Shown here one piece after another: positions 1-8,791 of a DNA stretch of 64,000 nucleotides. The stretch spans positions 310,001 to 374,000 of the forward strand of contig NZ_CP024845.1 of NCBI RefSeq assembly GCF_002788215.1, given 5' to 3'. Under the pieces are notes generated by a model. That model did not search any database and had not been told where the DNA came from. It was given only the letters and a program-made list of their open reading frames with translations. The position numbers were made by a program, and so were the translations under genes. How positions within the stretch are numbered: the stretch's first letter is position 1; each line of letters starts with the position of its first letter. Source of the DNA: Halohasta litchfieldiae. GTDB lineage: Archaea; Halobacteriota; Halobacteria; Halobacteriales; Haloferacaceae.

Positions 1-163
1 GGGCGCTGTATCCCAGCACGCCGACCGAAAGCAGGATGAAGACGGTTCCGGTGGCGACGATTACCGCCGACAGGGGGCTTCGAAGCGCGACCTCGCCGAG
101 CAGCCCCGGCATCTGGATCGCATCAGTGAGCAGGCGGACGATGAAGTCGACGAACACATTCAT
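1..163 (-). CDS. Small membrane protein, 3' end outside the window
   Basis: The reverse strand starts at ATG 163 and reads open to the window edge for 54 codons, beginning MNVFVDFIVRLLTDAIQ. A hydrophobic stretch (AVIVATGTVFILLSVGVL) near residues 33-50 looks like one membrane segment. The gene is divergent from the protease gene at 254, and the roughly 90 bases between them must hold both promoters. No family was recognised and the C-terminus is missing. Confidence 0.5.
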   Translation of the reverse strand, partial: MNVFVDFIVRLLTDAIQMPGLLGEVALRSPLSAVIVATGTVFILLSVGVLGYSA

Positions 164-253
164 AGCTCCTGTTTTGAACTCCCGGTATATGTGTGTTCAG
201 GTATCACCGACCAGTCGAGACCCGAACCGCTTTCGTGTTAGGGAAACCAAGCA

Positions 254-2089
254 ATGGCAATGAGTACCCTACTCTGGATTCTCACTGGGATTTTGGCCTA
301 CTCGGTCATTGCGGTCCTCCTCGATAGACGGGGGGTGTTGCCCGACTCCTTCAAGGTGTCTGGCCCGCTGATGACGATCCACACCGGCCGCGGCCGTGCC
401 TTTCTCAACTGGTTGTCGACCCCGAAACGCGCTTGGCGAGCGCTTGCGAACATCGGCGTCGGGATCGCGCTGGTGACGATGGTCGGCACGTTCTTCATGC
501 TGATCGTCCAGAGCGTCTCGATCCTGCAGTCGCCGCCCGCCGAGACCGTCCTCCAGAACCCACGTAACGCGCTGGTCATCCCCGGCGTCAACGAGTTCCT
601 CCCGCTGTCTGTCGCGCCCGAAATCATCATCGGGCTCCTCGTCGGGCTGGTCGTCCACGAGGGTGGCCACGGACTGCTCTGTCGCGTCGAGAACATCGAT
701 ATCGACTCGATGGGGGTCGTGCTGTTCGCCCTGCTGCCCATCGGTGCGTTCGTCGAACCCGACGAGAAGAGTGCCGGCGAGGCAAATCGCGGGGCCCGAA
801 CCCGCATGTTCGCCGCGGGCGTGCTGAACAACTTGTTGATCACCGCGCTCGTGTTCGCACTGCTTTTCGGCCCGGTCGGGAGTGCGATTGCGGTCGCTCC
901 GGGTGCGGGCGTCGGCGGAGTCTTCCCGAACAGTGCGGCCGAGTTTGCCGACATCGAGCAAGGAGATCGGATCGTTGCCGTCGACGGAGTCACCGTCGAT
1001 TCGAACGCAGATCTGTCGACGGTGCTCGACGAGACCACCGCCGAGACGCTGTCGGTCGAACTGGCTGACGGTCGGACAGTGACTGTCGAACGGTCGGCGT
1101 TCGTCACCGGACTATCCGAGGATTCACCGTTTGCTGGCGAGACGGGACTCTCGGTCAACGATACGATTACCGCGGTCAACGAGACGCCCGTCTCGACCGA
1201 ACGCGGGATCAAGGCGGCGGCCGCAAATGAGTCAGTCGTCACCCTTACCTACAGTAACAGTACCTCCGGCGAAGAGCGGACGACTACCGGCCCGCTGGGT
1301 GTGTTGACACAGGTCTCGGATGGTGGACCACTGGACTCCGACGGCGCACCGACCGGCGAGCGCATTGTGATAACCAGTATCGATGGCGAGCGAATCCTTG
1401 ATTTCGAGGACGTCACAGCGGTACTCGATGATCGAGAGCCCGGCGAGACTGTCTCGGTCGTCGCCTACGTCGACGGCGAGCGGGACCAATACAGTGCCGA
1501 GCTCGCCAGCGAACCCGACGGCTGGGTTGAGTCCACTGTCGAGTTTTTCACTGGTGAGTCCGACGACGACGACCGGGCCATCGTTGGGATTCTCGGCGGT
1601 GCGTCGCTGAGCGGGGTCGGCGTCGACGGGTTCGGTATTCAGTCATACCCCGCCGATCAGTTCCTCGCTGTGCTCTCCGGAGATATCGGTGACGGGCTGG
1701 CAATCTCGCTGTTGTTCCTGCTGATCTTGCCGTTTGCCTCGATTGTCGACCCAGCGTTCGGCTTTAATTTCGCTGGCTTCGTCGACGCCAACGCCGCCTT
1801 CTACGAGGTCGTCGGTCCGCTGTCGGTACTCGGCGAGGGCGGGGTGTTCCTGCTGGCCAATATCCTGTTTTGGACCGGCTGGATCAACGTCAACCTCGCG
1901 CTGTTCAACTGCATTCCGGCGTTCCCGCTCGACGGGGGTCGGATTCTGCGAACGTCGACCGAATCGATTGTCTCGCGGCTCCCGATTGACTCCAAACCCG
2001 CCTTCACGCGGGCGATCACCACTAGCGTCGGTCTGATTATGCTGGTCAGCCTCGTGCTCATGATCTTCGGGCCGCGGCTGTTGAACTGA
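254..2089 (+). CDS. Site-2 protease family membrane metalloprotease (M50) with PDZ domains
   Basis: This is a zinc metalloprotease of the site-2/SREBP protease type, which cleaves substrates inside the membrane. The HEGGH zinc motif is at residues 135-139 in a transmembrane helix, and the second conserved motif, FPLDGG, is at about 557-562. Between them lie two PDZ-like segments (about 215-275 and 280-350) with acidic extracellular stretches. Hydrophobic helices occur at both ends, as in archaeal M50B proteins of around 600 residues. The start is ATG 254 or ATG 260; I cannot decide between them. Neighbours give no substrate. Typical roles are regulated proteolysis of membrane-bound regulators, which is inference here. 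Confidence 0.88.
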   Translation: MAMSTLLWILTGILAYSVIAVLLDRRGVLPDSFKVSGPLMTIHTGRGRAFLNWLSTPKRAWRALANIGVGIALVTMVGTFFMLIVQSVSILQSPPAETVLQNPRNALVIPGVNEFLPLSVAPEIIIGLLVGLVVHEGGHGLLCRVENIDIDSMGVVLFALLPIGAFVEPDEKSAGEANRGARTRMFAAGVLNNLLITALVFALLFGPVGSAIAVAPGAGVGGVFPNSAAEFADIEQGDRIVAVDGVTVDSNADLSTVLDETTAETLSVELADGRTVTVERSAFVTGLSEDSPFAGETGLSVNDTITAVNETPVSTERGIKAAAANESVVTLTYSNSTSGEERTTTGPLGVLTQVSDGGPLDSDGAPTGERIVITSIDGERILDFEDVTAVLDDREPGETVSVVAYVDGERDQYSAELASEPDGWVESTVEFFTGESDDDDRAIVGILGGASLSGVGVDGFGIQSYPADQFLAVLSGDIGDGLAISLLFLLILPFASIVDPAFGFNFAGFVDANAAFYEVVGPLSVLGEGGVFLLANILFWTGWINVNLALFNCIPAFPLDGGRILRTSTESIVSRLPIDSKPAFTRAITTSVGLIMLVSLVLMIFGPRLLN

Positions 2090-2162
2090 TTCCTCGGGAC
2101 CGTCGCTTTTTGGGTCGGCTCGACACGCAAAACCCATACTTCCAGCGAGAGAAGGGTTAGCT

Positions 2163-3710
2163 ATGCCCGAAGCTCCACAGACAGAGGAAGGCTGGTACGT
2201 GCTGCACGATTTTCGGACGATTGATTGGGACGCGTGGCGCGAAACCCCCGACGCAGAGCGACAGCGCGCGATCAGCGAGGGCGTCGACTACTTCGAGCGC
2301 CACGAGGCGGTCGACGAGGAAGCCTCGGCGGTGTTCTCTATCCTCGGTCACAAAGCCGACCTGCTGATTTTGCATCTCCGACCCACGCTCGATGCGGTCT
2401 CGCGTGCCGAACGCCAGTTCGAAACCACTGCCCTTGCAGGCGTCACCGATCAGTCGACGTCCTACGTTTCGGTCACCGAGGTCTCGGGCTACGTTTCGGA
2501 CGACTACTTCACCGAGGGCGGCGAGGTCGACACGGGCCTCAAACGATACATCGAGGGGAAACTCGAACCCGAGATCCCGGACGACGAGTACGTCTCGTTT
2601 TACCCGATGAGTAAGCGTCGCGGCGAGGAGTACAACTGGTACGACCTCTCGTTCGACGACCGCGCCGAACTGATGAGCGGCCACGGCGAGACCGGCAAAG
2701 GGTACGCCGGCAAGATCAAACAGGTCATCTCTTCGTCGGTCGGTTTCGACGACCACGAGTGGGGCGTGACGCTGTTTGCGGCCGAGCCGACTGATATCAA
2801 GGATATCGTCTACGAGATGCGGTTCGACGAGGCAACCTCGAAGTACGGCGAGTTCGGCTCCTTCTACATCGGTCGACGCTTCCCGCCGAGCGATCTGGGA
2901 GCGTATCTCGCTGGCGAGACGGTCCCGACGGGCGAGGCCGACCAGTCGGGAGGCCACCCACACGGGGAGACTGCGGGCCACGGTGAGGGCCATGCACACG
3001 GTGACTCCCACGATCATGACGAGGACCATGCTCACGGTCATGACGAAGATCACGCCCACAGTCATGACGAAGATCACGCCCACAGTCACGACGAGTCGAC
3101 CGCCGACAGCGAGGACCCAGCAGACGAGGAGTCGATCCGCGGCGAGTTGGCCGATCTCGACATCTATGCGGGCAAACCCCACGGCGAGGACGTGTATGCG
3201 ACGGTGCTCTACTCGAAGGCCGACCGAACCGAGCTGTTCGAGGAGGTCGACGGACTCAGAAAGAACTTCGATCACTACGATACCCACGTCAAAACCGCTG
3301 TCTACGGCGCGAAAGACGACAGCCGAAACGCGGTCGTCTCCATCTGGGAAACCGCCAGCGCCGCCGACACCGCCGCGGGCTTCCTCTCGGAACTCCCCGA
3401 CATCGTCGAGCGGGCAGGCGAGGAATCGGGCTTCGGCACGATGGGGATGTTCTACACCGTCAAACCCGATTCCCGCGAGGACTTTGTCGACAAGTTCGAC
3501 ACCGTCGGCGAGGTGCTCGCCGAGACGGAGGGCCACATTGAGACGGATCTCATGGTGAACCACGAGGACGAAAACGATATGTTCATCGCCAGTCAGTGGA
3601 ACTCCCAACAGGATGCGATGGGCTTCTTCGGCTCCGAGGAGTTCCGCGACACCGTCGAGTGGGGCCGTGATGTACTGGCCGACCGGCCGCGACACGTCTT
3701 CTTGGCCTGA
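2163..3710 (+). CDS. pitA: PitA-like heme protein: chlorite dismutase-family domain fused to ABM-type domain
   Basis: Residues 1 to about 255 resemble the chlorite dismutase/HemQ family (opening GWYVLHDFRTIDWDAW). Residues about 330-515 form a second ferredoxin-like domain of the antibiotic-biosynthesis-monooxygenase type. They are joined by a His/Asp-rich linker at about 262-312. This fusion with a His-rich linker is the PitA architecture described in haloarchaea. The family binds heme, and a role in heme biosynthesis (HemQ-like coproheme decarboxylation) or heme handling is likely but inferred. The gene starts about 70 bases after the protease gene. The linker is encoded by a 24-bp tandem repeat listed separately. 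Confidence 0.85.
   Translation: MPEAPQTEEGWYVLHDFRTIDWDAWRETPDAERQRAISEGVDYFERHEAVDEEASAVFSILGHKADLLILHLRPTLDAVSRAERQFETTALAGVTDQSTSYVSVTEVSGYVSDDYFTEGGEVDTGLKRYIEGKLEPEIPDDEYVSFYPMSKRRGEEYNWYDLSFDDRAELMSGHGETGKGYAGKIKQVISSSVGFDDHEWGVTLFAAEPTDIKDIVYEMRFDEATSKYGEFGSFYIGRRFPPSDLGAYLAGETVPTGEADQSGGHPHGETAGHGEGHAHGDSHDHDEDHAHGHDEDHAHSHDEDHAHSHDESTADSEDPADEESIRGELADLDIYAGKPHGEDVYATVLYSKADRTELFEEVDGLRKNFDHYDTHVKTAVYGAKDDSRNAVVSIWETASAADTAAGFLSELPDIVERAGEESGFGTMGMFYTVKPDSREDFVDKFDTVGEVLAETEGHIETDLMVNHEDENDMFIASQWNSQQDAMGFFGSEEFRDTVEWGRDVLADRPRHVFLA
3015..3086 (+). repeat. 24-bp tandem repeat coding for the His-rich linker of PitA
   Basis: Three consecutive 24-bp units occupy 3015-3038, 3039-3062 and 3063-3086. 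The last two are identical and the first has diverged, and a partial unit follows. Each unit encodes eight residues of the type HDEDHAHS. The identity of two units at the DNA level points to recent expansion by slippage, so linker length may vary between strains. Confidence 0.9.
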
Positions 3711-3722
3711 TCGTCACTCCGA

Positions 3723-4139
3723 CTACCGATTTCGGACCGTCATTTCTTCGTCGACCGGTTCGTGATTCGCTATTTCAGCTGCCCGCTCTTCGGTTTCCAA
3801 CAACCGTTCGAGCCGCCGCTCGAACGTTTCCTCGTCAATCTCACCGGTTGCGTACCGACGCTTGAGCAGGTCGAACGGCGTTTCGGCGTCGGCTCGTTCC
3901 TCGCTGGCCTCGGTCGACGCGTCCCCGGAGCCGGGTCGACCGTACCGCTCATACAGGAGGTAGCAGGCCAGCACGATCATCGGTCCCATCGTGACCAACG
4001 TCGCCATCGAAACCCATAGCGGAACCGTCGGTATGATGAACGTCGGCATGACCAAAAACAGCGTCACCGCAGTTCCCGTCCAGAACGGTGAGTGGAGGAG
4101 CCGTCGACCGTCAGCTTTGATCCGTGACGCAATCGACAT
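3723..4139 (-). CDS. Two-helix membrane protein with C-terminal SHOCT domain
   Basis: The 138-residue protein has two hydrophobic segments at about residues 20-65 and then an acidic linker. At about 88-116 there is a short helical segment, PFDLLKRRYATGEIDEETF, which is the SHOCT pattern (short C-terminal domain, common at the end of small membrane proteins). Function is unknown; SHOCT is thought to mediate oligomerisation. The stop codon lies 13 bases from the convergent pitA stop. Confidence 0.75.
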   Translation of the reverse strand: MSIASRIKADGRRLLHSPFWTGTAVTLFLVMPTFIIPTVPLWVSMATLVTMGPMIVLACYLLYERYGRPGSGDASTEASEERADAETPFDLLKRRYATGEIDEETFERRLERLLETEERAAEIANHEPVDEEMTVRNR

Positions 4140-4322
4140 GTTAGATCTGTCGTGAGACAGTCACTTACAGATTGTGTCTCTCCCGCCATTGGCCACAGAT
4201 TCAGTTGACCTGTTGTTCGCGGACAGCTTTTATGCCTCGGAGTGAAAGTGGTTACAGACGATCTACCACCGCTGCTGTCCTGCGGTTTCAAGCGGAACCA
4301 GAGGGGAAGCCGTCGACGTGAA

Positions 4323-4508
4323 CTACCGATCCAACAGGTAGCCCGCGACGCCGAGGAGACCGAAAACGAACGTAAGCGGAATCCAGATTCCGGCCTCGCG
4401 GTCGGTCAGTCGACTGTGGATGACCACGCCCACCGCGAGGATCGCGTGGGTCACGGTCGTCAGTTTCAGGACCGCCGTCAGTCGTCGCCGCACTGCCAGT
4501 CGACCCAT
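4323..4508 (-). CDS. Small two-helix membrane protein
   Basis: A 61-residue protein begins MGRLAVRRRLTAVLKLTTVT and has two hydrophobic helices split by SRLTDREAGIW. A longer upstream reading frame overlaps the aldo-keto reductase gene, so the ATG at 4508 was chosen; it lies 2 bases after the end of that gene, suggesting co-transcription and coupling. No family was recognised. Confidence 0.55.
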   Translation of the reverse strand: MGRLAVRRRLTAVLKLTTVTHAILAVGVVIHSRLTDREAGIWIPLTFVFGLLGVAGYLLDR

Positions 4509-4510
4509 CG

Positions 4511-5578
4511 TTAGTCGCCGGCTACTTTTCGGGCGAGCCCAGCGTCTCGGAGATCCTCCCCGTCGACCGAGGACCGAAGGCTGTCCATCCCATCGAAGCG
4601 GTCGATGTCGAAGTTCGTCTCGTAGAGGTCGTCGACGCGGTCGACTTCCCCATCCGTGAGCGGAACCTCCGAGGCACCGGCCCACTCGGTGATGTCGGCT
4701 TTCGTCCGGAACGTCGGGGTCACCGTCGCCACGTCCTCGTGGCTCAGCAGGTAGGCGATGGCGGCCTGACCCATCGTTCGTTCTGGAACGCCATCCTTGC
4801 TGCCCTCAAGGAACCGAAGCGTTTCGAGCTTCTCCCAGCCCGTCTCGTACCACTCGTCGGGTCGGAAGCCGCGATGGTCGCCCTCGCCGAGTTCGGTTTC
4901 GGGGGTGACCTGCTCGTTGAGCAGTCCCGAGGAGTGGGGGACTCGCGGGATCAGACTCGTCGACGACCCTGTCTTTTCGATGGTCTCCAGGAAATGGTTG
5001 CCGACCTCCTGTTCGAAGACGTTCCAGACCAACTGGAGACAGTCGAATTCCTCGGCAATCGCCATATCGCCCTCGGCGAGCCAGCCAATCGAGGGACCGA
5101 GCGCCCAGCCGGTTGCCTCGATTGTGCCCTCTGCTTTGAGTTCGTCAAACACTTCGAGGATATCTTCGTCGACCTCCTCAACGTTGGCGTTGTGGAGTTG
5201 GAGCACGTCGACTGAGTCGACGCCGAGTCGGTCGAGGCTCTTTTCGGTGGCCTCGCGGACGTACTCAGGAGTGATCTCCTTGGGAAGCTCACCGTGGCCA
5301 GCCTGTGGATTGTTGTAGAAATCGTAGCCGACCTTGGTGGCGAGCGTGACCTCGTCGCGGCGGTCGACGAGTGCCTCGCCAAGGACTTGTTCGGAGTTGC
5401 CGTGGCCGTAGACATCGCCCGTATCGAAGTAGGTGATCCCCTCATCGATAGCGTGGTGGATCATCTCGATAGCCTCGTCTTTCGACCGGTCGCCCCACCA
5501 GTCGGTGCCGACGACCCATGCACCGAAGCCGACCTCGCTGACCTCAACACCGGACTCGCCGAGTTCTCGCTGTTGCAT
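4511..5578 (-). CDS. Aldo/keto reductase
   Basis: The 355-residue TIM-barrel NAD(P)H-dependent oxidoreductase has the expected catalytic tetrad: Asp52 and Tyr57 (FDTGDVYG), Lys82 (ATKVGY) and His129 (QLHN). It opens with the family pattern RELGESGVEVSEVGFGAWVVG. The length suits AKR families related to YajO/general stress protein 69. The substrate is unknown. The gene probably leads a two-gene unit with the small membrane protein at 4323. Confidence 0.88.
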   Translation of the reverse strand: MQQRELGESGVEVSEVGFGAWVVGTDWWGDRSKDEAIEMIHHAIDEGITYFDTGDVYGHGNSEQVLGEALVDRRDEVTLATKVGYDFYNNPQAGHGELPKEITPEYVREATEKSLDRLGVDSVDVLQLHNANVEEVDEDILEVFDELKAEGTIEATGWALGPSIGWLAEGDMAIAEEFDCLQLVWNVFEQEVGNHFLETIEKTGSSTSLIPRVPHSSGLLNEQVTPETELGEGDHRGFRPDEWYETGWEKLETLRFLEGSKDGVPERTMGQAAIAYLLSHEDVATVTPTFRTKADITEWAGASEVPLTDGEVDRVDDLYETNFDIDRFDGMDSLRSSVDGEDLRDAGLARKVAGD

Positions 5579-5640
5579 ACTCCTCCGTAGGAAGCCGGGC
5601 CACTTAGCGAAACTGGTTCGTTTTCACTCAGTGGGAACGG

Positions 5641-6087
5641 TTAGTCGTCGTTGCCCCGCCACTCGTCGGGGTCTCGGCTCCCGTGGCCAGATTCGAGATT
5701 TCGGGCTTCGGTCAACAGTTCGCCGTGGTTTCTGACGATATCCGACATCGTCAGCATGCCGACGAGATCGAACCCAGAGACTACCGGGAGCTTTTTGACT
5801 CCCTGTTTTTCCATACGACCGATTGCCGTCTGGATGGTTTTGCTCGGCTCGATTGTGACCAGCGGTCGACTCATCACTTTCCAAACGGGCACGTTCTCGA
5901 AGGGTCGGTTAGTGCCGTAACCGACACGCAGCGCGTCCATCTCGGTGATGATTCCGGCGGGCGTCCCGTCGTTCATCACGATGACACTGCCGACACCGTT
6001 GTGGAGCATCTGCCCGGCAGCCCCCTTCATCGTTGCTCCCGATGGAACTGTCACAATATCAGCACTCATCAGTTCCTTGACGCGCAT
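5641..6087 (-). CDS. CBS-domain pair protein
   Basis: The 148-residue protein is made of two CBS domains (about residues 8-60 and 70-125), starting MRVKELMSADIVTVPSG and including VMSRPLVTIEPSKTI and the second-domain pattern LPVVSGFDLVGMLTMSDI. CBS pairs usually bind adenosine nucleotides and act as sensors. There is no attached enzyme domain. It is divergent from the acyltransferase gene at 6202, with a shared intergenic region of about 110 bases that includes AT-rich TATA-like stretches. Confidence 0.85.
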   Translation of the reverse strand: MRVKELMSADIVTVPSGATMKGAAGQMLHNGVGSVIVMNDGTPAGIITEMDALRVGYGTNRPFENVPVWKVMSRPLVTIEPSKTIQTAIGRMEKQGVKKLPVVSGFDLVGMLTMSDIVRNHGELLTEARNLESGHGSRDPDEWRGNDD

Positions 6088-6201
6088 TCGAACAACTCCG
6101 CACTCAAACTATATTGATTTTTCGGGGACAATAGGCGCGATGGCTGGACAGACCGAATGCACAACCGAATTCCTTTACATACTCGCCGCCAACGAGAGGC
6201 A

Positions 6202-7170
6202 ATGACGAAGCGACACGTGTCACTGCCTGCGGATGCCGCCGTGGGGGTCCGAGGATTCATCGACGAGGTGGATGAACGCCTGTCCTCGGATGAAGAAACC
6301 TGCAAGGTCGTCGAAGACGTTCTCGTCGACCTGTTTGGCGACCGAGAGGCCTACGAAGCCTGGCAGGCCGGAGAGTCTGTCTCGCCGGCGACACGCGTCC
6401 GACTGCAGGGGTACGATCCCTGTAACACGACTGTCGAGGCGGAGTACTACGCCGAAAAAGACGAACAGAAGTTCGAACGCTCGAAGCATCTCCAGTGGCT
6501 CTGGCGACAGTTCGACGCGACACCGATGGCCGACAACGTCGAGTTCGCCCTCCAGTTCCGCCGCATGCTCGCCGACCACCTCTTCGAGGAGTGTGGCGAC
6601 AACTGCCGATTCTTCAAGGGTATCAGTTTCACCTACGGCCACAACATCACCGTTGGCGACAACACGGTCGTCCACGACGACGTCCATCTCGACGACCGCG
6701 GCAAACTCACTATTGGCGATCAGGTTTCGATCTCCGATGGGGTTCATATCTACAGCCACGACCACGACATCGTCGACCAGACCTCCGTGCGAAACTACCA
6801 CACGATCATCGAGGACGATGCCCGCGTCACCTACGACTCGATGGTTCGGGCCGGCTGTCGGATCGGCGCAAACTCTATCGTCGGCGCGCGTGCGGTGGTC
6901 CAAGGCGACGTGCCGGCTCACCACATTGTCGTCGGGATGCCAGCCAAGAGCGTCAAAATCAAACCCGGCTGGGAATCGGTTGCCGACCCCATCGATGACG
7001 GTCGACTCGACACCAACCAGACCGACCGCGAAATCGAATACGAGATCGACAACGAGATTGAAATCTTCGACGAGTTCCAGCGGACGCTGTCGCCGCCGGA
7101 TGCCAAGCAACCTCCGGAACACCCCGACGCTGCTGACCTGCCGGACGCAGGGCAGCCTGACGCCCAGTAG
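6202..7170 (+). CDS. Hexapeptide-repeat (left-handed beta-helix) acyltransferase
   Basis: The 322-residue protein has an N-terminal helical region and a central hexapeptide-repeat fold (ITVGDNTVVHDDVHLDDRG, then KLTIGDQVSISDGVHIYSHD). A catalytic-type His pair and the closing segment HHIVVGMPAKSVKIKPGW follow. This resembles maltose/galactoside O-acetyltransferases. I chose ATG 6202, preceded by GAGG, rather than the upstream in-frame ATG at 6157, because the family-like sequence begins there. The C-terminal tail is acidic and Pro-rich. The acceptor substrate is unknown. The next gene starts 8 bases later, so the two are probably one transcript. Confidence 0.82.
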   Translation: MTKRHVSLPADAAVGVRGFIDEVDERLSSDEETCKVVEDVLVDLFGDREAYEAWQAGESVSPATRVRLQGYDPCNTTVEAEYYAEKDEQKFERSKHLQWLWRQFDATPMADNVEFALQFRRMLADHLFEECGDNCRFFKGISFTYGHNITVGDNTVVHDDVHLDDRGKLTIGDQVSISDGVHIYSHDHDIVDQTSVRNYHTIIEDDARVTYDSMVRAGCRIGANSIVGARAVVQGDVPAHHIVVGMPAKSVKIKPGWESVADPIDDGRLDTNQTDREIEYEIDNEIEIFDEFQRTLSPPDAKQPPEHPDAADLPDAGQPDAQ

Positions 7171-7178
7171 TCGACCGT

Positions 7179-7922
7179 GTGGCCCGAAGCATCGCGATCA
7201 ACGTCGCCGCCAACACCAACCTCCCGGGGTTTCGCGGCCCGATCTATCCCGACGGCAGGTTCGTTTATATACCGATTCCGGAACGCGAGCCGACAACGAC
7301 TGCGGTGCCGACGTACGCCGACCTGCTTGATCGACTCGATCCACTTCCGTTTGTGGTCGACGATGAGATCCGACAGCTTCCGGTTCATCTCGATCCCGAG
7401 TTCGCGGGCTATCCCACCTGTTCGCAGTACACCTATGGTGATGAACACGGCGTCAAAGCCGGACCGCTGTCCGAACTCCAGCCCGGTGATTCGCTCTACT
7501 TCTATGCCACGCTGAGCTACCACGAGCCACCCGACTCGCTAAACACTGGCCCGGCAGTCGACTGGGTCGCCCCCGACTGGGGTGCATACATAATTGGCGA
7601 GTTCCGGGTCGACCGCGTGTTCGATGCCGAGGCCTGCGCGAGCCTCTCGGAGACCGACCGTGAACGCCTCGCCAGCAACGCCCACTGCAAGCGCGACCCC
7701 TTTGACGCGAAGGTGCTCGTGGTCGGTGATTCGGACTCACAGCTCTTTGACCGGGCCGTCCCGCTCAGTTCGGTCGACAGTGGGTCGACGGCCAACCGAC
7801 TCGTCACCCAGCTCTCGAACGATTCGGGCAAGGGACCGTGGTGGCGTCGACGGCTCTGGTTCGACGAGGCGGCGACCGAACAGCTCAGAGAGATCGTGGA
7901 TAGTAAACAGCCATATAACTGA
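7179..7922 (+). CDS. Nmad3-like protein (nucleotide modification associated domain 3)
   Basis: The 247-residue protein starts at GTG 7179. Its N-terminal half matches what I recall of the Nmad3 domain: a GPIYPDGRFVYIPIPE segment, a VHLDPEF motif, YTYGDE, then LQPGDSLYFYATL and YIIGEFRVDRVF. That family was predicted computationally to take part in DNA or nucleotide base modification. No methyltransferase or restriction gene is adjacent. The 8-base spacing from the acyltransferase suggests a two-gene operon. The assignment rests on motif recall and a profile search would settle it. The C-terminal 60 residues have no clear match. Confidence 0.6.
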   Translation: MARSIAINVAANTNLPGFRGPIYPDGRFVYIPIPEREPTTTAVPTYADLLDRLDPLPFVVDDEIRQLPVHLDPEFAGYPTCSQYTYGDEHGVKAGPLSELQPGDSLYFYATLSYHEPPDSLNTGPAVDWVAPDWGAYIIGEFRVDRVFDAEACASLSETDRERLASNAHCKRDPFDAKVLVVGDSDSQLFDRAVPLSSVDSGSTANRLVTQLSNDSGKGPWWRRRLWFDEAATEQLREIVDSKQPYN

Positions 7923-8019
7923 CCAAAGAGTCTCTGCGGTTCGTGCTGAATGGTCGGTATGCATAGTAGTCAGTGGCTACCGTCGACGGTGACACCAGCA
8001 GTTTGGGGAGGCCCATCCC

Positions 8020-8451
8020 ATGACGAGTGACGAACTGCTCTCCCGTCCGGTTGTCCCGATTTCGGGACCCGAGGATGCCGAGGCGACCTACAACGCCTTG
8101 GTGGCCCACACCGATCCAGCGGACTGCCGACCGCTCGTGTTGCATGTGATCGTCGACACCGAGGGTAGCGACAGCATCAACGCCCAATACCAGCACGCCA
8201 ACGACGCCTGCGAGCAGTTCAAATCACGGGCCGCTGCTGATGGGATGATAGTCGGGACCGAAATCAGGTACGGAAAACCGGTCTCCGAGACGATTATCGA
8301 CGTCGCCGAGGAGTACAATGGGTCCTCAATTGTCTTTTGTTCCCGCGACGATGGTGCGTGGTTCGATCTGCTTTTAGGTGGCGTTCGGACCGCACTCATC
8401 ACCAAAAGCAAGCGGCCAGTTGTGATGCTCCCGGTCGACGAGGACTACTGA
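8020..8451 (+). CDS. Universal stress protein (UspA) family
   Basis: The 143-residue alpha/beta protein has the Usp layout: an N-terminal strand (RPVVPISGPEDAE), a long helix rich in Gln/Ala, a segment ending SSIVFCSRDDGAW, and the C-terminal block VRTALITKSKRPVVMLPVD. The usual ATP-binding G-x2-G-x9-G(S/T) motif is not clearly present, since the region reads GGVRTALITKS, so nucleotide binding is uncertain. It stands alone, about 100 bases after the Nmad3-like gene. Confidence 0.82.
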   Translation: MTSDELLSRPVVPISGPEDAEATYNALVAHTDPADCRPLVLHVIVDTEGSDSINAQYQHANDACEQFKSRAAADGMIVGTEIRYGKPVSETIIDVAEEYNGSSIVFCSRDDGAWFDLLLGGVRTALITKSKRPVVMLPVDEDY

Positions 8452-8468
8452 TCGACGTTCTGTCCCAG

Positions 8469-8732
8469 TCACTCGGAGTCGCTGATCGGTGGCTCGGTCA
8501 TGCTCCCCTCGGTTTTGAGGCGAAGATACAGATAGGCGAAAAAGACGATTGGCGGGAGGATTAGGACGCCAACCGCCCATATCGCAGCGACGATGATTGA
8601 TTTTCCACGGCGGAGAGCATCACGGAACAGCCACACTGCGACGGCAATCGTCACGAGGTAGATCACGGCTAAAATCGGCTGGTCAAGGAAGACTGAGACA
8701 ACCAGTGGTGCAGTGGTTGTGAGTGGTGACAT
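8469..8732 (-). CDS. Small membrane protein, two helices
   Basis: An 87-residue protein with hydrophobic segments at about 10-35 and 46-70 and a charged tail (RLKTEGSMTEPPISDSE). It is convergent with the Usp gene and the two stop codons are about 18 bases apart. No family was recognised. Confidence 0.55.
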   Translation of the reverse strand: MSPLTTTAPLVVSVFLDQPILAVIYLVTIAVAVWLFRDALRRGKSIIVAAIWAVGVLILPPIVFFAYLYLRLKTEGSMTEPPISDSE

Positions 8733-8791
8733 AGCTACTCCTTTTCCGAGAGACGAAAGAAGCCAGCGGTTTAGCCTTTAGTAGTCGGTGG

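Noticed and set aside
2157-3695. 512-codon open frame antisense to pitA
   Set aside because: It exactly shadows a well-supported gene. Its sequence is Val/Arg-rich and low-complexity, as expected from reading GC-rich acidic genes backwards.
6233-7330. 365-codon plus-strand frame overlapping the acyltransferase and the Nmad3-like gene
   Set aside because: Ser/Thr/Arg-rich frame-shifted reading of two real genes.
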